Below, one piece after another: positions 1 to 6,850 of a stretch of 13,645 nt of DNA. The notes under the pieces are model-generated. The model saw only the letters and a list, made by a program, of their open reading frames with translations, searched no databases and had not been told where the DNA came from. The position numbers and the translations under genes are program-made. Origin of the DNA: Chloroflexi bacterium UBA6077 (GTDB lineage: Bacteria > Chloroflexota > UBA6077); contig DIXP01000081.1 in assembly GCA_002436065.1 (NCBI GenBank), positions 1 through 13,645 on the forward strand, read 5' to 3'. The stretch's first letter is position 1; the number at the start of each line of letters is the position of its first letter.

Positions 1-1000
1 TGTTTCCACCACCAACCACCGCCACTCGTTTGCCTAGATAGGGTCGTTCACCAGCAGCAACGTCCCGGAGGAACTCTGTGCCGGCGTACACTCCCCGCAG
101 ATCCTCGCCCTCGATCCCTAGCTTCATGCTTTGGTGGCAGCCAATGGCTACAAAGATGGCTTCGAAGCCGTTGTCCAGCAGGCTCTGGAGGGTGAAGTCT
201 CGGCCAAGGCGTTGGTCCACTTGGATCTCTACGCCAAGGGCGGTGATGGTGCCTATCTCTGCGTCCAGCAGCTCCTGGGGCAATCGGTAGTCGGGGATGC
301 CGTAGCGGAGCATCCCGCCAGGCTTGGGGAGCGCTTCGAATAGCTTGACTGCGTGGCCTTCGCGCGCAAGGTAGTAGGCCGCGGTGAGGCCAGCAGGGCC
401 TGCCCCAACGATCGCAACTCTCTTGCCGGTCTTCGGCTTGACCGAGGGCACGCTCCTCTTCCCTCCCAGCAGTTCGTCGTCGGCCACAAAGCGCTTCAGG
501 CTGCAGATGGCAACGGGTTCGTCCACGAGGTTGCGGCGGCAGGCTTGCTCGCAGAAGTGGGGGCAGATGCGGCCAATCACTGCAGGTAGCGGCAGTCGTT
601 CCTTGATCAGCTCCACCGCCTCACGGTAGGCGCCTCGGGCTATCAGCGCCAGGTAGCCCTGCACGTCTATCCCTGCGGGACAGACCCGCTCGCAGGGGGC
701 GGTGCAGTCGCCGTAGTGGTCGCGAATCAGGTCATGCAGTCTCTCCTTGCGAGCTTCGATGACTTTCGCGTTGCGGGTCTCGATCACCATGCCATCGGCA
801 ATCGGTGTGGTGCAGGAGGTGACGAGGCCGTAGCCTTGCACCTCAACTACGCACATCCCGCAGGATCCGTGGGGAGTCAATTGGGGATCATCGCACAGGG
901 TGGGAATGGGGATGTCCTGCTGCCTGCACAGCTCCAGGATAGGCTGCTTGCCCTTGACGAGGATCTCGCGACCATCCAGGACTACGCGTATTCCCGCCAC
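1..1000 (-). CDS. 2Fe-2S/4Fe-4S FAD-dependent NAD(P) oxidoreductase, GltD/NfnB-like (partial, C-terminus off the window)
   Basis: Soluble flavoprotein that should pass electrons between a pyridine nucleotide, FAD and iron-sulfur clusters, probably as one subunit of a larger complex. I translated 333 residues. Residues about 1-75 form a 2Fe-2S ferredoxin domain of the NuoG/HydA/FdhA type with C36, C47, C50 and C63 (GSCGMC at 46-50). Residues 95-160 carry the Fer4_20 cysteines of glutamate synthase small subunits: C99, C103, C107 then C146, C150, C154. An FAD dinucleotide fold follows with GAGPAG at 199-204. A second nucleotide motif, VVGGGN, begins at 328, exactly where the window ends, so about 130 or more residues are missing. 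The GTG start at 1000 is chosen because AGGGGG lies about six bases upstream; no ATG is available. It follows nfnB by 162 bases and is paralogous to it. The electron partner is not visible. Family confidence is high; the exact reaction is unknown. Confidence 0.85.
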   Translation of the reverse strand, partial: MAGIRVVLDGREILVKGKQPILELCRQQDIPIPTLCDDPQLTPHGSCGMCVVEVQGYGLVTSCTTPIADGMVIETRNAKVIEARKERLHDLIRDHYGDCTAPCERVCPAGIDVQGYLALIARGAYREAVELIKERLPLPAVIGRICPHFCEQACRRNLVDEPVAICSLKRFVADDELLGGKRSVPSVKPKTGKRVAIVGAGPAGLTAAYYLAREGHAVKLFEALPKPGGMLRYGIPDYRLPQELLDAEIGTITALGVEIQVDQRLGRDFTLQSLLDNGFEAIFVAIGCHQSMKLGIEGEDLRGVYAGTEFLRDVAAGERPYLGKRVAVVGGGN

Positions 1001-1032
1001 CTTGCACCCCCTCAATGAGATCACGGTGCGAA

Positions 1033-1062
1033 ACGTAGGACAGGGGTTTATCCCCTGCCGCC
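1033..1062 (+). repeat. Palindromic dispersed repeat, copy 1
   Basis: A 30-base unit containing a short hairpin: CAGGGG (1041-1046), loop TTTAT, CCCCTG (1052-1057). It matches the unit at 1118-1147 on the opposite strand at 24 of 30 positions, and every difference is a transition. It lies between nfnB and the following flavoprotein gene. This looks like one of the small intergenic palindromic repeats (REP-like) scattered through some bacterial genomes; only these two copies are visible here. Confidence 0.6.
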
Positions 1063-1117
1063 CGGCACCTCGGCTAGCACCAGCCACGCGGATAGGACGC
1101 TTCACGAGCGACACAGC

Positions 1118-1147
1118 AGCGGCGGGGGACAAGCCCCCGCCCTACGT
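1118..1147 (-). repeat. Palindromic dispersed repeat, copy 2 (inverted relative to copy 1)
   Basis: This is the minus-strand partner of the 1033-1062 repeat. Its core is a stronger hairpin: GGCGGGGG (1121-1128), a five-base loop, and CCCCCGCC (1134-1141). It starts about 16 bases after the nfnB stop codon, so in the nfnB transcript it would fold into a stable GC-rich stem. There is no run of U after it, so it is not a classical intrinsic terminator, but it could protect the mRNA 3' end or reduce read-through into the next gene. Confidence 0.6.
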
Positions 1148-1162
1148 CGCATCCAACCTCAA

Positions 1163-2590
1163 TTAACCCCGCGTCGCAACCTTGGCGCGCACGTACTCGT
1201 CTATGGCCGCGGCCGAGCGCTTGCCCGCACCCATCGCCTCGATCACCGTGGCAGCTCCGGTCACGGCGTCGCCGCCGGCGTAGACCCCATCCTTGGTGGT
1301 TTTGCCCGTCTGGGTGTCGGCCACCACCGTTCCCCTGCGGCTGACATCCAGCCCCGGGGTGCTTCTAGGCACCAACGGATTGGGGCTCGTGCCGATCGCC
1401 ATGATCACTGTATCCACATCCAGCACGAACTCAGAACCCTGCATGGGAACCGGCGATCGGCGTCCGCTGGCGTCCGGTTCGCCCAACTCCATCTTGATGC
1501 ACTCCAGCCCCTTTACCCAGTTCTTCTCGTCGGCCAGGATACGGGTGGGGTTGGTCAGGAGGAAGAACTCGATCCCCTCCTCCTCGGCATGCTCCACCTC
1601 CTCGTGCCGAGCCGGCATCTCGGACTTGGAGCGCCGGTAGACGATGGCCGCCAGTTCCGCGCCAAGCCTCCGGGCGGTGCGAACGGCATCCATGGCCACG
1701 TTCCCGCCGCCGACCACAGCCACCCGCTTGCCCCGAATAATTGGGGTATCGTACTCAGGGAAGAGGTAAGCCTTCATCAGATTGCTGCGGGTGAGGAACT
1801 CGTTGGCGGAGTACACGCCGTTGCAGTTCTCCCCTGGGATACTCATGAAGCTGGGGAGGCCGGCGCCCGTGCCCAGGAAGACGGCATCGTAGCCCCATTC
1901 GCCCATCAACTCGTCCACGGTGATGGCCTTGCCCACCACCACGTCGCACTGCACCTCGACGCCCAGCGACTTGACGTACTCCACCTCGGCCCGCACGATC
2001 GCTTTGGGCAACCGGAACTCGGGGATGCCGTATGACAGCACACCACCAGGAAGGTGGAGCGCCTCAAAGATGGTCACCTTGTGGCCCATCTTCGCCAGGT
2101 CGCCCGCAGCGGTAAGACCGGCGGGGCCTGCTCCAATGACGGCAACCTTGCCTGCCCCTGGACGTGGTAGTGCGGAAGGATCAACCTTGCCAGTCCCGTT
2201 GGTTTGTTGGCCCAACGCCCAATCAGCCACGTAGCGCTCCAGCCGGCCGATGGCAACGGGAGCGCCTTTCTTGCCAAGGAGGCAGAGCTGCTCGCACTGG
2301 GTCTCCTGGGGGCAGACCCGGCCGCATATGGCTGGGAGGTTGTTCTTGCGCTTCAGGGCCGTCGCGGCCTCGGGCATGTTGCCGGCCTTCAAGGCAGCGA
2401 TGAACTCCGGAATGTCCACGTTGACTGGGCAGCCCTGTGTGCAGGGGCGATTCTTACAACTCAGGCAGCGGCTGGCCTCGGCCATGGCCTGCTCCTCGCC
2501 GTAGCCCAGTGCCACCTCATTGAAGTTGTGGCTCCGTTCCTCCGCGTCCTGAGATGGCATCGGCTGCCTGTTGAGATCTAGCTTAGCCAC
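1163..2590 (-). CDS. nfnB: NADH-dependent ferredoxin:NADP+ oxidoreductase, large subunit NfnB (GltD-like)
   Basis: Large subunit of the cytoplasmic NfnAB complex. In characterised Nfn enzymes this subunit holds the bifurcating FAD and two 4Fe-4S clusters, binds NADP(H) and exchanges electrons with ferredoxin, while NfnA handles NAD(H). The protein is 475 residues, a usual length. Cysteines at 42, 45, 50, 54 and 89, 93, 99, 103 form the Fer4_20 cluster region. The FAD motif GAGPAG is at 153-158 and the NADP(H)-side motif GGGNVAMD at 294-301. The start is GTG at 2590, with a GGGAAGGGGG ribosome binding site, and it overlaps the end of nfnA by 8 bases, so the two are translationally coupled. The same fold is the small subunit of glutamate synthase (GltD) or archaeal-type GltA. 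I prefer Nfn because the overlapping partner is NfnA and no large glutamate synthase subunit is present. Confidence 0.9.
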   Translation of the reverse strand: MAKLDLNRQPMPSQDAEERSHNFNEVALGYGEEQAMAEASRCLSCKNRPCTQGCPVNVDIPEFIAALKAGNMPEAATALKRKNNLPAICGRVCPQETQCEQLCLLGKKGAPVAIGRLERYVADWALGQQTNGTGKVDPSALPRPGAGKVAVIGAGPAGLTAAGDLAKMGHKVTIFEALHLPGGVLSYGIPEFRLPKAIVRAEVEYVKSLGVEVQCDVVVGKAITVDELMGEWGYDAVFLGTGAGLPSFMSIPGENCNGVYSANEFLTRSNLMKAYLFPEYDTPIIRGKRVAVVGGGNVAMDAVRTARRLGAELAAIVYRRSKSEMPARHEEVEHAEEEGIEFFLLTNPTRILADEKNWVKGLECIKMELGEPDASGRRSPVPMQGSEFVLDVDTVIMAIGTSPNPLVPRSTPGLDVSRRGTVVADTQTGKTTKDGVYAGGDAVTGAATVIEAMGAGKRSAAAIDEYVRAKVATRG

Positions 2591-3449
2591 GAGCGGGCAC
2601 CCCCTTCCCCTGCTGCTCGCTGGCGCAGACCTCGCACTGCCACAACTCCATCGCCAGCTTCTCGTTCTCCCTGTAGATCTGGTTGCGGGCGGCCAACTCG
2701 TCCCAGTTCACCTTGTGCCCATCGAAGTCCGGCCCGTCCACGCACACGAAGCGGGTCGCGCCTCCGACCGACACCCGACAGGCTCCGCACATCCCAGTGC
2801 CGTCCACCATCACCGGGTTCAGGCTCACAACCGTATGGACACCGAATGGCTCCGTCGTCTTCGAGACGAACTTCATCATAGGGATGGGGCCAATAGCTAC
2901 AACCTGGTTCAGCCTACCGGCCTCGCACAGCTCCTTCAACGGCTCCGTCACCAACCCCTTGCGGCCGAGGCTACCGTCGTCGGTGGTGACGATGATCTCG
3001 TCACTGACCGACTTCATCTTGTCCTCCCAGAACGCCAGGTCCCTGTTCCGGAAGCCGATGATGGAGATGACCCTGTTACCGGCTTCCTTCATCGCCCTCG
3101 CGATGGGATAGATGGTCGCCGTTCCGAAGCCGCCGCCAACGCAGCACACGGTGCCCACCTTCTCGGTCTCTGTAGGGAGACCGAGGGGTCCGGTGAAAGT
3201 GACCACGCTATCGCCCTGCTTGAGGCAGGCTAGCCTGCAGCTGGTCTTGCCCACCTCCATGAAGACGACGGTCACGGTGCCCTCTTCCCGATCATAGTCG
3301 GCTATGGTTAGGGGGATTCTCTCGCCCTCTTCGTCGATGCGGAGGATGATGAACTGGCCGGCCAGCGCTTTGCGGGCCACGATTGGGGCCGCAATCCGGA
3401 AGAGATGAATAGTGGGGGTGAGATCCTCCCTGTGCACGATCCTATACAT
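2583..3449 (-). CDS. nfnA: NADH-dependent ferredoxin:NADP+ oxidoreductase, small subunit NfnA (ferredoxin-NADP reductase family)
   Basis: Small NAD(H)-binding subunit of Nfn, carrying one FAD and one 2Fe-2S cluster; related to the electron-transfer subunit of dihydroorotate dehydrogenase and to sulfide dehydrogenase beta. The 288-residue protein shows the flavin motif RIPLTIAD (45-52) and the nucleotide motif VGGGFGTAT (104-112). Its cluster region has C221, C224 and C236, with D216 five residues before C221. This reproduces the Asp-Cys-Cys-Cys spacing (5, 3, 12) known for the unusual Asp-ligated cluster of NfnA. The C-terminal tail carries an extra CxxC (C272, C275) of unknown role. I chose ATG at 3449 because AAGGAG (3456-3461) sits six bases upstream; a TTG two codons earlier is possible but falls almost on the ribosome binding site. 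The gene starts 50 bases after larB ends and overlaps nfnB, so larB-nfnA-nfnB is probably one transcript. Confidence 0.92.
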   Translation of the reverse strand: MYRIVHREDLTPTIHLFRIAAPIVARKALAGQFIILRIDEEGERIPLTIADYDREEGTVTVVFMEVGKTSCRLACLKQGDSVVTFTGPLGLPTETEKVGTVCCVGGGFGTATIYPIARAMKEAGNRVISIIGFRNRDLAFWEDKMKSVSDEIIVTTDDGSLGRKGLVTEPLKELCEAGRLNQVVAIGPIPMMKFVSKTTEPFGVHTVVSLNPVMVDGTGMCGACRVSVGGATRFVCVDGPDFDGHKVNWDELAARNQIYRENEKLAMELWQCEVCASEQQGKGVPARG

Positions 3450-3499
3450 TAGCAACTCCTTCGTGAGAGCCCGAGTCCCACTCTTCTCGGCTGCCTCGC

Positions 3500-4258
3500 C
3501 TAGATCTGGGAGGCTCGCGCCCTAGCCATCCGGTTGGCGATCAGCGCCGCCGTCGCGCCGGCTCCGACGCCATTGTCGATATTAACCACAGTGAGGCCGG
3601 GGGAACAGGTCTGAAGCATGGACATGAGCGCGGCCACACCCTCGCCGCCGAGGCCGTAGCCCACGGAGGTAGGCAACCCGATCACCGGAACATCCACCAA
3701 CCCGGCCACCACCGAGGGCAGCGCGCCATCCATCCCCGCCGCCACGACCATCACATCCACCTTGGCTTCCTCTAGCAACGCCTTGAGTGGCTCGAAGAGG
3801 CGATGGATCCCCGCGACGCCAACATCATACACGACATGGGTCACGCATCCCATCTCGGCCGCGACGATGCGGGCCTCCTCGGCCACGGGCACATCCGAGG
3901 TCCCCGCCGTGATGATTCCCACTCTCCCGCCGGTTGAGTGCAGGAGATAGTCGTGGCGCTTGATGACGACCATTCTGGAGGGATGGTGCTCGGAGATGGA
4001 GCAGTCGGCGAACTCCGCCTGCAGCTTGATCAGGAGGTTATCGTCTACCCTGCTGATGAGCGCCCGGCCCCCTCGGTCCACGAACTCCCGGGCGATACCC
4101 AGGACATCCTCATGGCGCTTGCCCTTCGCCAGCAGCACCTCCGGCACCCCTTTGCGGTTCTCCCTGTCGAGGTCGGGCCTGGCGTATTCGATGGAGGTCT
4201 CCCCCTGGGAGGAGGTGATACTTCGGTCGGGCTGGTCTCCTGTCTTCTTCCGAGGCAT
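3500..4258 (-). CDS. larB: LarB, carboxylase/hydrolase of nickel-pincer nucleotide cofactor synthesis
   Basis: LarB carboxylates and hydrolyses nicotinic acid adenine dinucleotide to make the precursor that LarE and LarC turn into the nickel-pincer nucleotide used by lactate racemase and other LarA-type enzymes. The 252-residue protein has the PurE-like C-terminal domain: ITAGTSD (116-122), AGMDGALPS (174-182), PTSVGYGLGG (196-205) and NIDNG (226-230). C218, just before the NIDNG segment, matches the conserved family cysteine expected to form the covalent pyridine intermediate. The N-terminus is about 20 residues shorter than in many LarB proteins. The ATG at 4258 has GGGGAG only two bases upstream, which is tight, but no better in-frame start is seen. 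A sigma-70 promoter lies just upstream (4311-4339). No larA, larC or larE is visible, so the enzyme that uses the cofactor is unknown. Confidence 0.9.
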   Translation of the reverse strand: MPRKKTGDQPDRSITSSQGETSIEYARPDLDRENRKGVPEVLLAKGKRHEDVLGIAREFVDRGGRALISRVDDNLLIKLQAEFADCSISEHHPSRMVVIKRHDYLLHSTGGRVGIITAGTSDVPVAEEARIVAAEMGCVTHVVYDVGVAGIHRLFEPLKALLEEAKVDVMVVAAGMDGALPSVVAGLVDVPVIGLPTSVGYGLGGEGVAALMSMLQTCSPGLTVVNIDNGVGAGATAALIANRMARARASQI

Positions 4259-4310
4259 GGCTCCCCTGCGACATAGCTTAACTAGGTTAGGTCTCTAGCC
4301 GTCCACGCGG

Positions 4311-4339
4311 ATTATACTCGACGGATATTGGAGCCGCAA
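4311..4339 (-). promoter_or_regulatory. Probable sigma-70 promoter for larB-nfnA-nfnB
   Basis: Read on the minus strand, a perfect TATAAT box (4316 down to 4311) is preceded by TTGCGG (4339 down to 4334) with exactly 17 bases between. The -35 element matches TTGACA at only three positions, but box identity and spacing are good. Transcription would start near 4304, giving a leader of about 45 bases before the larB ATG. The -35 box overlaps the last codons of the transposase remnant, so the promoter may derive from or have been exposed by the old insertion. Confidence 0.55.
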
Positions 4340-4683
4340 TCTGCTTCCTCGAAAAGCTGCTCTCTGAACCGCACCGTCGGTCGCCTTCGCCACCCACATA
4401 CCTCGTCCGGCTCGGTGAACACCTTGCCGATGGGCACCGAAAACCGCCTCTTCACTAGCACCAACACGTCGCCCTTCGCCTGCTCCCGCCAACCGCTGGC
4501 CTTCCCCGTCCCATGCTCACAGTTCGGACAGATCCTCCTATCCGCTTTCAAGGCCACCCGAACTCCGATCCCTCCGTCAGGAAACTCCCCTGGTCCAATA
4601 CTCGTGCCTGGGACAAGCCAAGGCGAATCCTGGCAGAATCCTCTTGCACCTGCCTCTACTCCTGTAGCTGATCGACTACCCAA
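4312..4683 (-). pseudogene. ISL3-like transposase remnant (N-terminal zinc-binding part)
   Basis: An open frame of about 123 codons, starting at a TTG, resembles the N-terminal part of ISL3-family transposases. It has a segment GIGVRVALKADRRICPNC followed by VLVLVKRRF, then VFTEPDEVCG and an arginine-rich stretch RRRPTVRFRE. In intact members the first CxxC and a second CxxC before 'FTE' make the zinc-binding domain. Here the second pair is replaced by VPIG, and the usual linker between the first CxxC and the KRRF strand is shortened. The frame then stops after about 20 more residues, and the helix-turn-helix and DDE catalytic domain are absent from the window. It is therefore a decayed fragment, not an active element. 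Terminal inverted repeats were not found. The assignment is from remembered family patterns, so moderate confidence. Confidence 0.5.
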
Positions 4684-4767
4684 ATGTTACCACCAGGCAG
4701 GTGCATTCCCTCTCTTATCTCCCTCCTTCTACAACTTTCCCCAGTTTCACCCTTTGCCGCGTAGAGC

Positions 4768-4970
4768 CTACCGATGGCAGTCGTTGACCAGCGTCCAGAG
4801 GCATTCATCGTCGGGGACGCCCGCGGCGATTTGCAGGCTCGTCACAAGAGACAGGGCCGCCAGGTTCGGCAGCCCTTAGCTGATTATTGGAGATGTCGCC
4901 CGCTTATCCTTGAGAGGCAGCTGGACTCAAGCCAGTCATGGGCATCTGCCAGAATGTCCCACATCCTCAC
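4768..4970 (-). pseudogene. Small broken coding remnant of unknown family
   Basis: Two adjoining minus-strand frames look protein-like but are out of register. The first (4970 or 4964 down to 4884) reads MWDILADAHDWLES and then about 12 more residues before TAA. The second, in another frame (4875 down to 4768), contains NLAALSLVTSLQIAAGVPDD followed by ECLWTLVND and ends at TAG. Both have the amphipathic, helix-rich composition of real protein, whereas the opposite-strand reading here is of low quality. Together they suggest a single gene of about 65 codons split by a frameshift, or the end of a longer gene lost next to the transposase remnant. I do not recognise the family and cannot exclude chance. 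Confidence 0.25.
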
Positions 4971-5033
4971 TCAACGATTGGCTAGGACCTGACATCTCTT
5001 TGTGCACTTTCTAGTCTCACCCGTTCGCCACTG

Positions 5034-6017
5034 TCATCTGCTCATCTGCACCTTCAACTGCTCGATAAGCAGCGGCACCACCTTCTTGTAGTCAGCAGTG
5101 ACCCCCAACTCCGCCAGCCTGAAAAACGGCGCCTCCGGATCCTTGTTTATCACCACCACATGCTTGGCTCGCCCCATCCCAGCGATATGCTGTGTGGCTC
5201 CCGAGATGCCAACCGCGATGTAGAGTTCCGGAGCCACCTGCTTGCCGGTCTGTCCGACCTGCATAGCTGGCGACGCCCAGCCAGCATCCACCGCCGCGCG
5301 CGAGGCTCCTACAGCCGCGCCCATCACCGCTGCCAGCTCCTCCAGCATCCGGAAATTGGCTCCGTCGCCCAGTCCACGCCCGCCGGACACAACCGTCTTC
5401 GCATCCTCCAGTCGAACGCCCGTCACTTCCTCCTGAATCGTCTCCAGCACCTTGGTTCTCTGGCCATCCGAACCGATGCTGACCGCGAGGGAAGTTATCT
5501 CTCCGGTGCGGGCATCGTCGCGAGGCAGCGGCTCAAAGCTACGGGCCGTGACGGCCGCTATCTGGGGGGTACCTTCGACAGTCATCTCAGCTATCGCCTT
5601 TCCGCCGTAGATGGGGCGAGTGAAGGCAAGCCGGTCCCCTTCAAGCGAGCGGATGCTCGAGCAGTACGCCACAGCTCCCGTCTTCAGGCGGTGGGCCAAT
5701 CGCACGGCAACCTCGGTGCCGAGGGCGTCGCCGACCAGCAACACCACCTCGGGGGCGACTTCGCGTACCACGGCATCCACCGCCTGCAGGTGAGCGTCCG
5801 TGTCGTGGGCAACCAGGAGACTGTTCTCCACGGAGTACACCTGATCCGCCCCGAACGCCACGGCATCTCGGCAGGCCTGGGCCACATCCTGGCCGAGGAC
5901 CGCCACCGCGACGGTGCCTTCCTTCCCAGAGACCAATTGCCTGCCGGCCGCTATCAGTTCGGCGGAGGGTTGGGGCAAACCAGTCCTCGCCGAGGTCGAG
6001 ACCACTAGAATCTTCAT
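5034..6017 (-). CDS. etfA: Electron transfer flavoprotein, alpha subunit
   Basis: Alpha subunit of the cytoplasmic ETF heterodimer, which accepts electrons from flavin dehydrogenases and hands them to a membrane oxidoreductase. The 327-residue protein has a weakly conserved N-terminal domain and the strongly conserved C-terminal FAD domain: SGGRGLG (211-217), GASRAAVDAGW (237-247), QVGQTGK (253-259), GISGATQH (270-277) and NKDP (291-294). These residues hold the FAD of the shuttle domain and are intact. The ATG at 6017 is preceded by GGAGGGAG, which overlaps the end of etfB, and only 14 bases separate the two genes. The gene is last in the HdrD-like, etfB, etfA operon; the region after it contains insertion remnants. 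Whether the pair bifurcates electrons or is a simple shuttle cannot be settled from the alpha subunit alone. Confidence 0.95.
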   Translation of the reverse strand: MKILVVSTSARTGLPQPSAELIAAGRQLVSGKEGTVAVAVLGQDVAQACRDAVAFGADQVYSVENSLLVAHDTDAHLQAVDAVVREVAPEVVLLVGDALGTEVAVRLAHRLKTGAVAYCSSIRSLEGDRLAFTRPIYGGKAIAEMTVEGTPQIAAVTARSFEPLPRDDARTGEITSLAVSIGSDGQRTKVLETIQEEVTGVRLEDAKTVVSGGRGLGDGANFRMLEELAAVMGAAVGASRAAVDAGWASPAMQVGQTGKQVAPELYIAVGISGATQHIAGMGRAKHVVVINKDPEAPFFRLAELGVTADYKKVVPLLIEQLKVQMSR

Positions 6018-6031
6018 CTTCCGACTCCCTC

Positions 6032-6832
6032 CTACAGAACCTTGAGCCCCAGGATTCGCTTAGCCAGTTGCTCGGCTATCACCTCGTCGCTATCCCCAGT
6101 AATCATGTCCACCTGAACATCAGACTCGGGGATGAACAGCCGCTGGACTTCAACTCGAGGGCTGCTTGCCAGCCCATCGACATCCGCCCCCACCTCAGCG
6201 GGTGACCAGGTGGTAATGGGCACCTTGAAGGCAGCCATGGCATCCCGGACCTTAGGGATGCGTAGCTGATTGGTCGAGGTGTTGGTGATCGTTACCACCG
6301 ATGGAAGCTGAGCTTCCACTACTGCTATCCCGCCCGCAACCTCTTTCGGCACCCTTACTGATTCGTTGCCGATTGGCTCAACGCTCCTGCCCGCGGTGAC
6401 GCAGGAATACCCCAACTCCTCGGCGACCAATTGCCCTACCTGCCCGCCGTCCCAGTCGCCTACCTGCCGCCCGAACAGCACGAGATCAGCGTCCCCCAGC
6501 TTTCGAATGGCCGCGGCCAGCACAGCTGCTACTCCCGCCGAATCCAACTCGCCTGTCTTCTCTACCTTGACATGGACAGCCCTGTCGCATTTGAGCGCCA
6601 GAGTGCGCCTCAATGCTTCCTGGTTCTCGGCCGGACCCACCGTGAGCGCCGTGAGCTTAGCTCCGGAGGAGTCCTTGAGCTGTAGCGCGGTCTCCAAAGC
6701 GTTCTCGTCAAAAGGTCCGATCACCCAGTTGACGCCTTGCAGGATGGGCCGACCGGTATTCTCGTTCAGCTTGAACTGCTTTGGTGGCATCTCGGGATCT
6801 GGAATACGGTTAATGCAGATGACTATGTTCAC
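6032..6832 (-). CDS. etfB: Electron transfer flavoprotein, beta subunit
   Basis: Beta subunit of ETF, which binds AMP in shuttle ETFs or a second, bifurcating FAD in bifurcating ETFs. The 266-residue protein starts MNIVICINRIPDPE, as is usual for the family. It shows the nucleotide-binding segment GRQVGDWDGGQVGQ (121-134) and the ETF-beta signature area VEAQLPSVVTITN (172-184) with KVRDAM (194-199). In well-known bifurcating ETFs the first segment usually reads close to GRQAIDGDTAQVGP; here the threonine is replaced by glycine and the proline by glutamine. The GTG start at 6832 has AAGGAG about 11 bases upstream, a rather long spacing. The gene begins 18 bases after the HdrD-like membrane protein gene and 14 bases before etfA, indicating one operon in which that membrane protein is the likely electron acceptor. 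Confidence 0.95.
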   Translation of the reverse strand: MNIVICINRIPDPEMPPKQFKLNENTGRPILQGVNWVIGPFDENALETALQLKDSSGAKLTALTVGPAENQEALRRTLALKCDRAVHVKVEKTGELDSAGVAAVLAAAIRKLGDADLVLFGRQVGDWDGGQVGQLVAEELGYSCVTAGRSVEPIGNESVRVPKEVAGGIAVVEAQLPSVVTITNTSTNQLRIPKVRDAMAAFKVPITTWSPAEVGADVDGLASSPRVEVQRLFIPESDVQVDMITGDSDEVIAEQLAKRILGLKVL

Positions 6833-6850
6833 AATCTTCTCTTCTCCTTA

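Larger units (their letters stand above)
4259..5033. other. Gene-poor spacer between etfA and larB
   Basis: About 775 bases with no intact gene. In the direction of transcription it holds: roughly 60 bases after the etfA stop with no clear terminator; the broken unknown remnant (4970-4768); a purine-rich stretch near 4700-4740 that resembles a ribosome binding site but leads only to a 16-codon frame; the ISL3-like transposase remnant; and the larB promoter. The plus-strand open frames here have no recognisable domain and no credible ribosome binding site. The region reads as an old insertion site that separates the ETF operon from the larB-nfn operon. Confidence 0.6.

Noticed and set aside
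1163..2590. Glutamate synthase small subunit (gltD) annotation
   Set aside because: No large glutamate synthase subunit is present and the overlapping upstream gene encodes NfnA, so the Nfn assignment fits better.
3500..4258. PurE (AIR carboxylase) annotation
   Set aside because: The C-terminal fold is PurE-like, but the length, the RKGVPEVLLAKGK segment, AGMDGALPS and the conserved C218 fit LarB.
4328..4879. Plus-strand open frame of 183 codons in the gene-poor spacer
   Set aside because: Proline/serine-rich low-quality sequence. The minus strand carries transposase-like homology, so the plus frame is a shadow.
5160..6008. Plus-strand open frame of 282 codons opposite etfA
   Set aside because: No domain is recognisable and it is fully covered by the conserved etfA frame.
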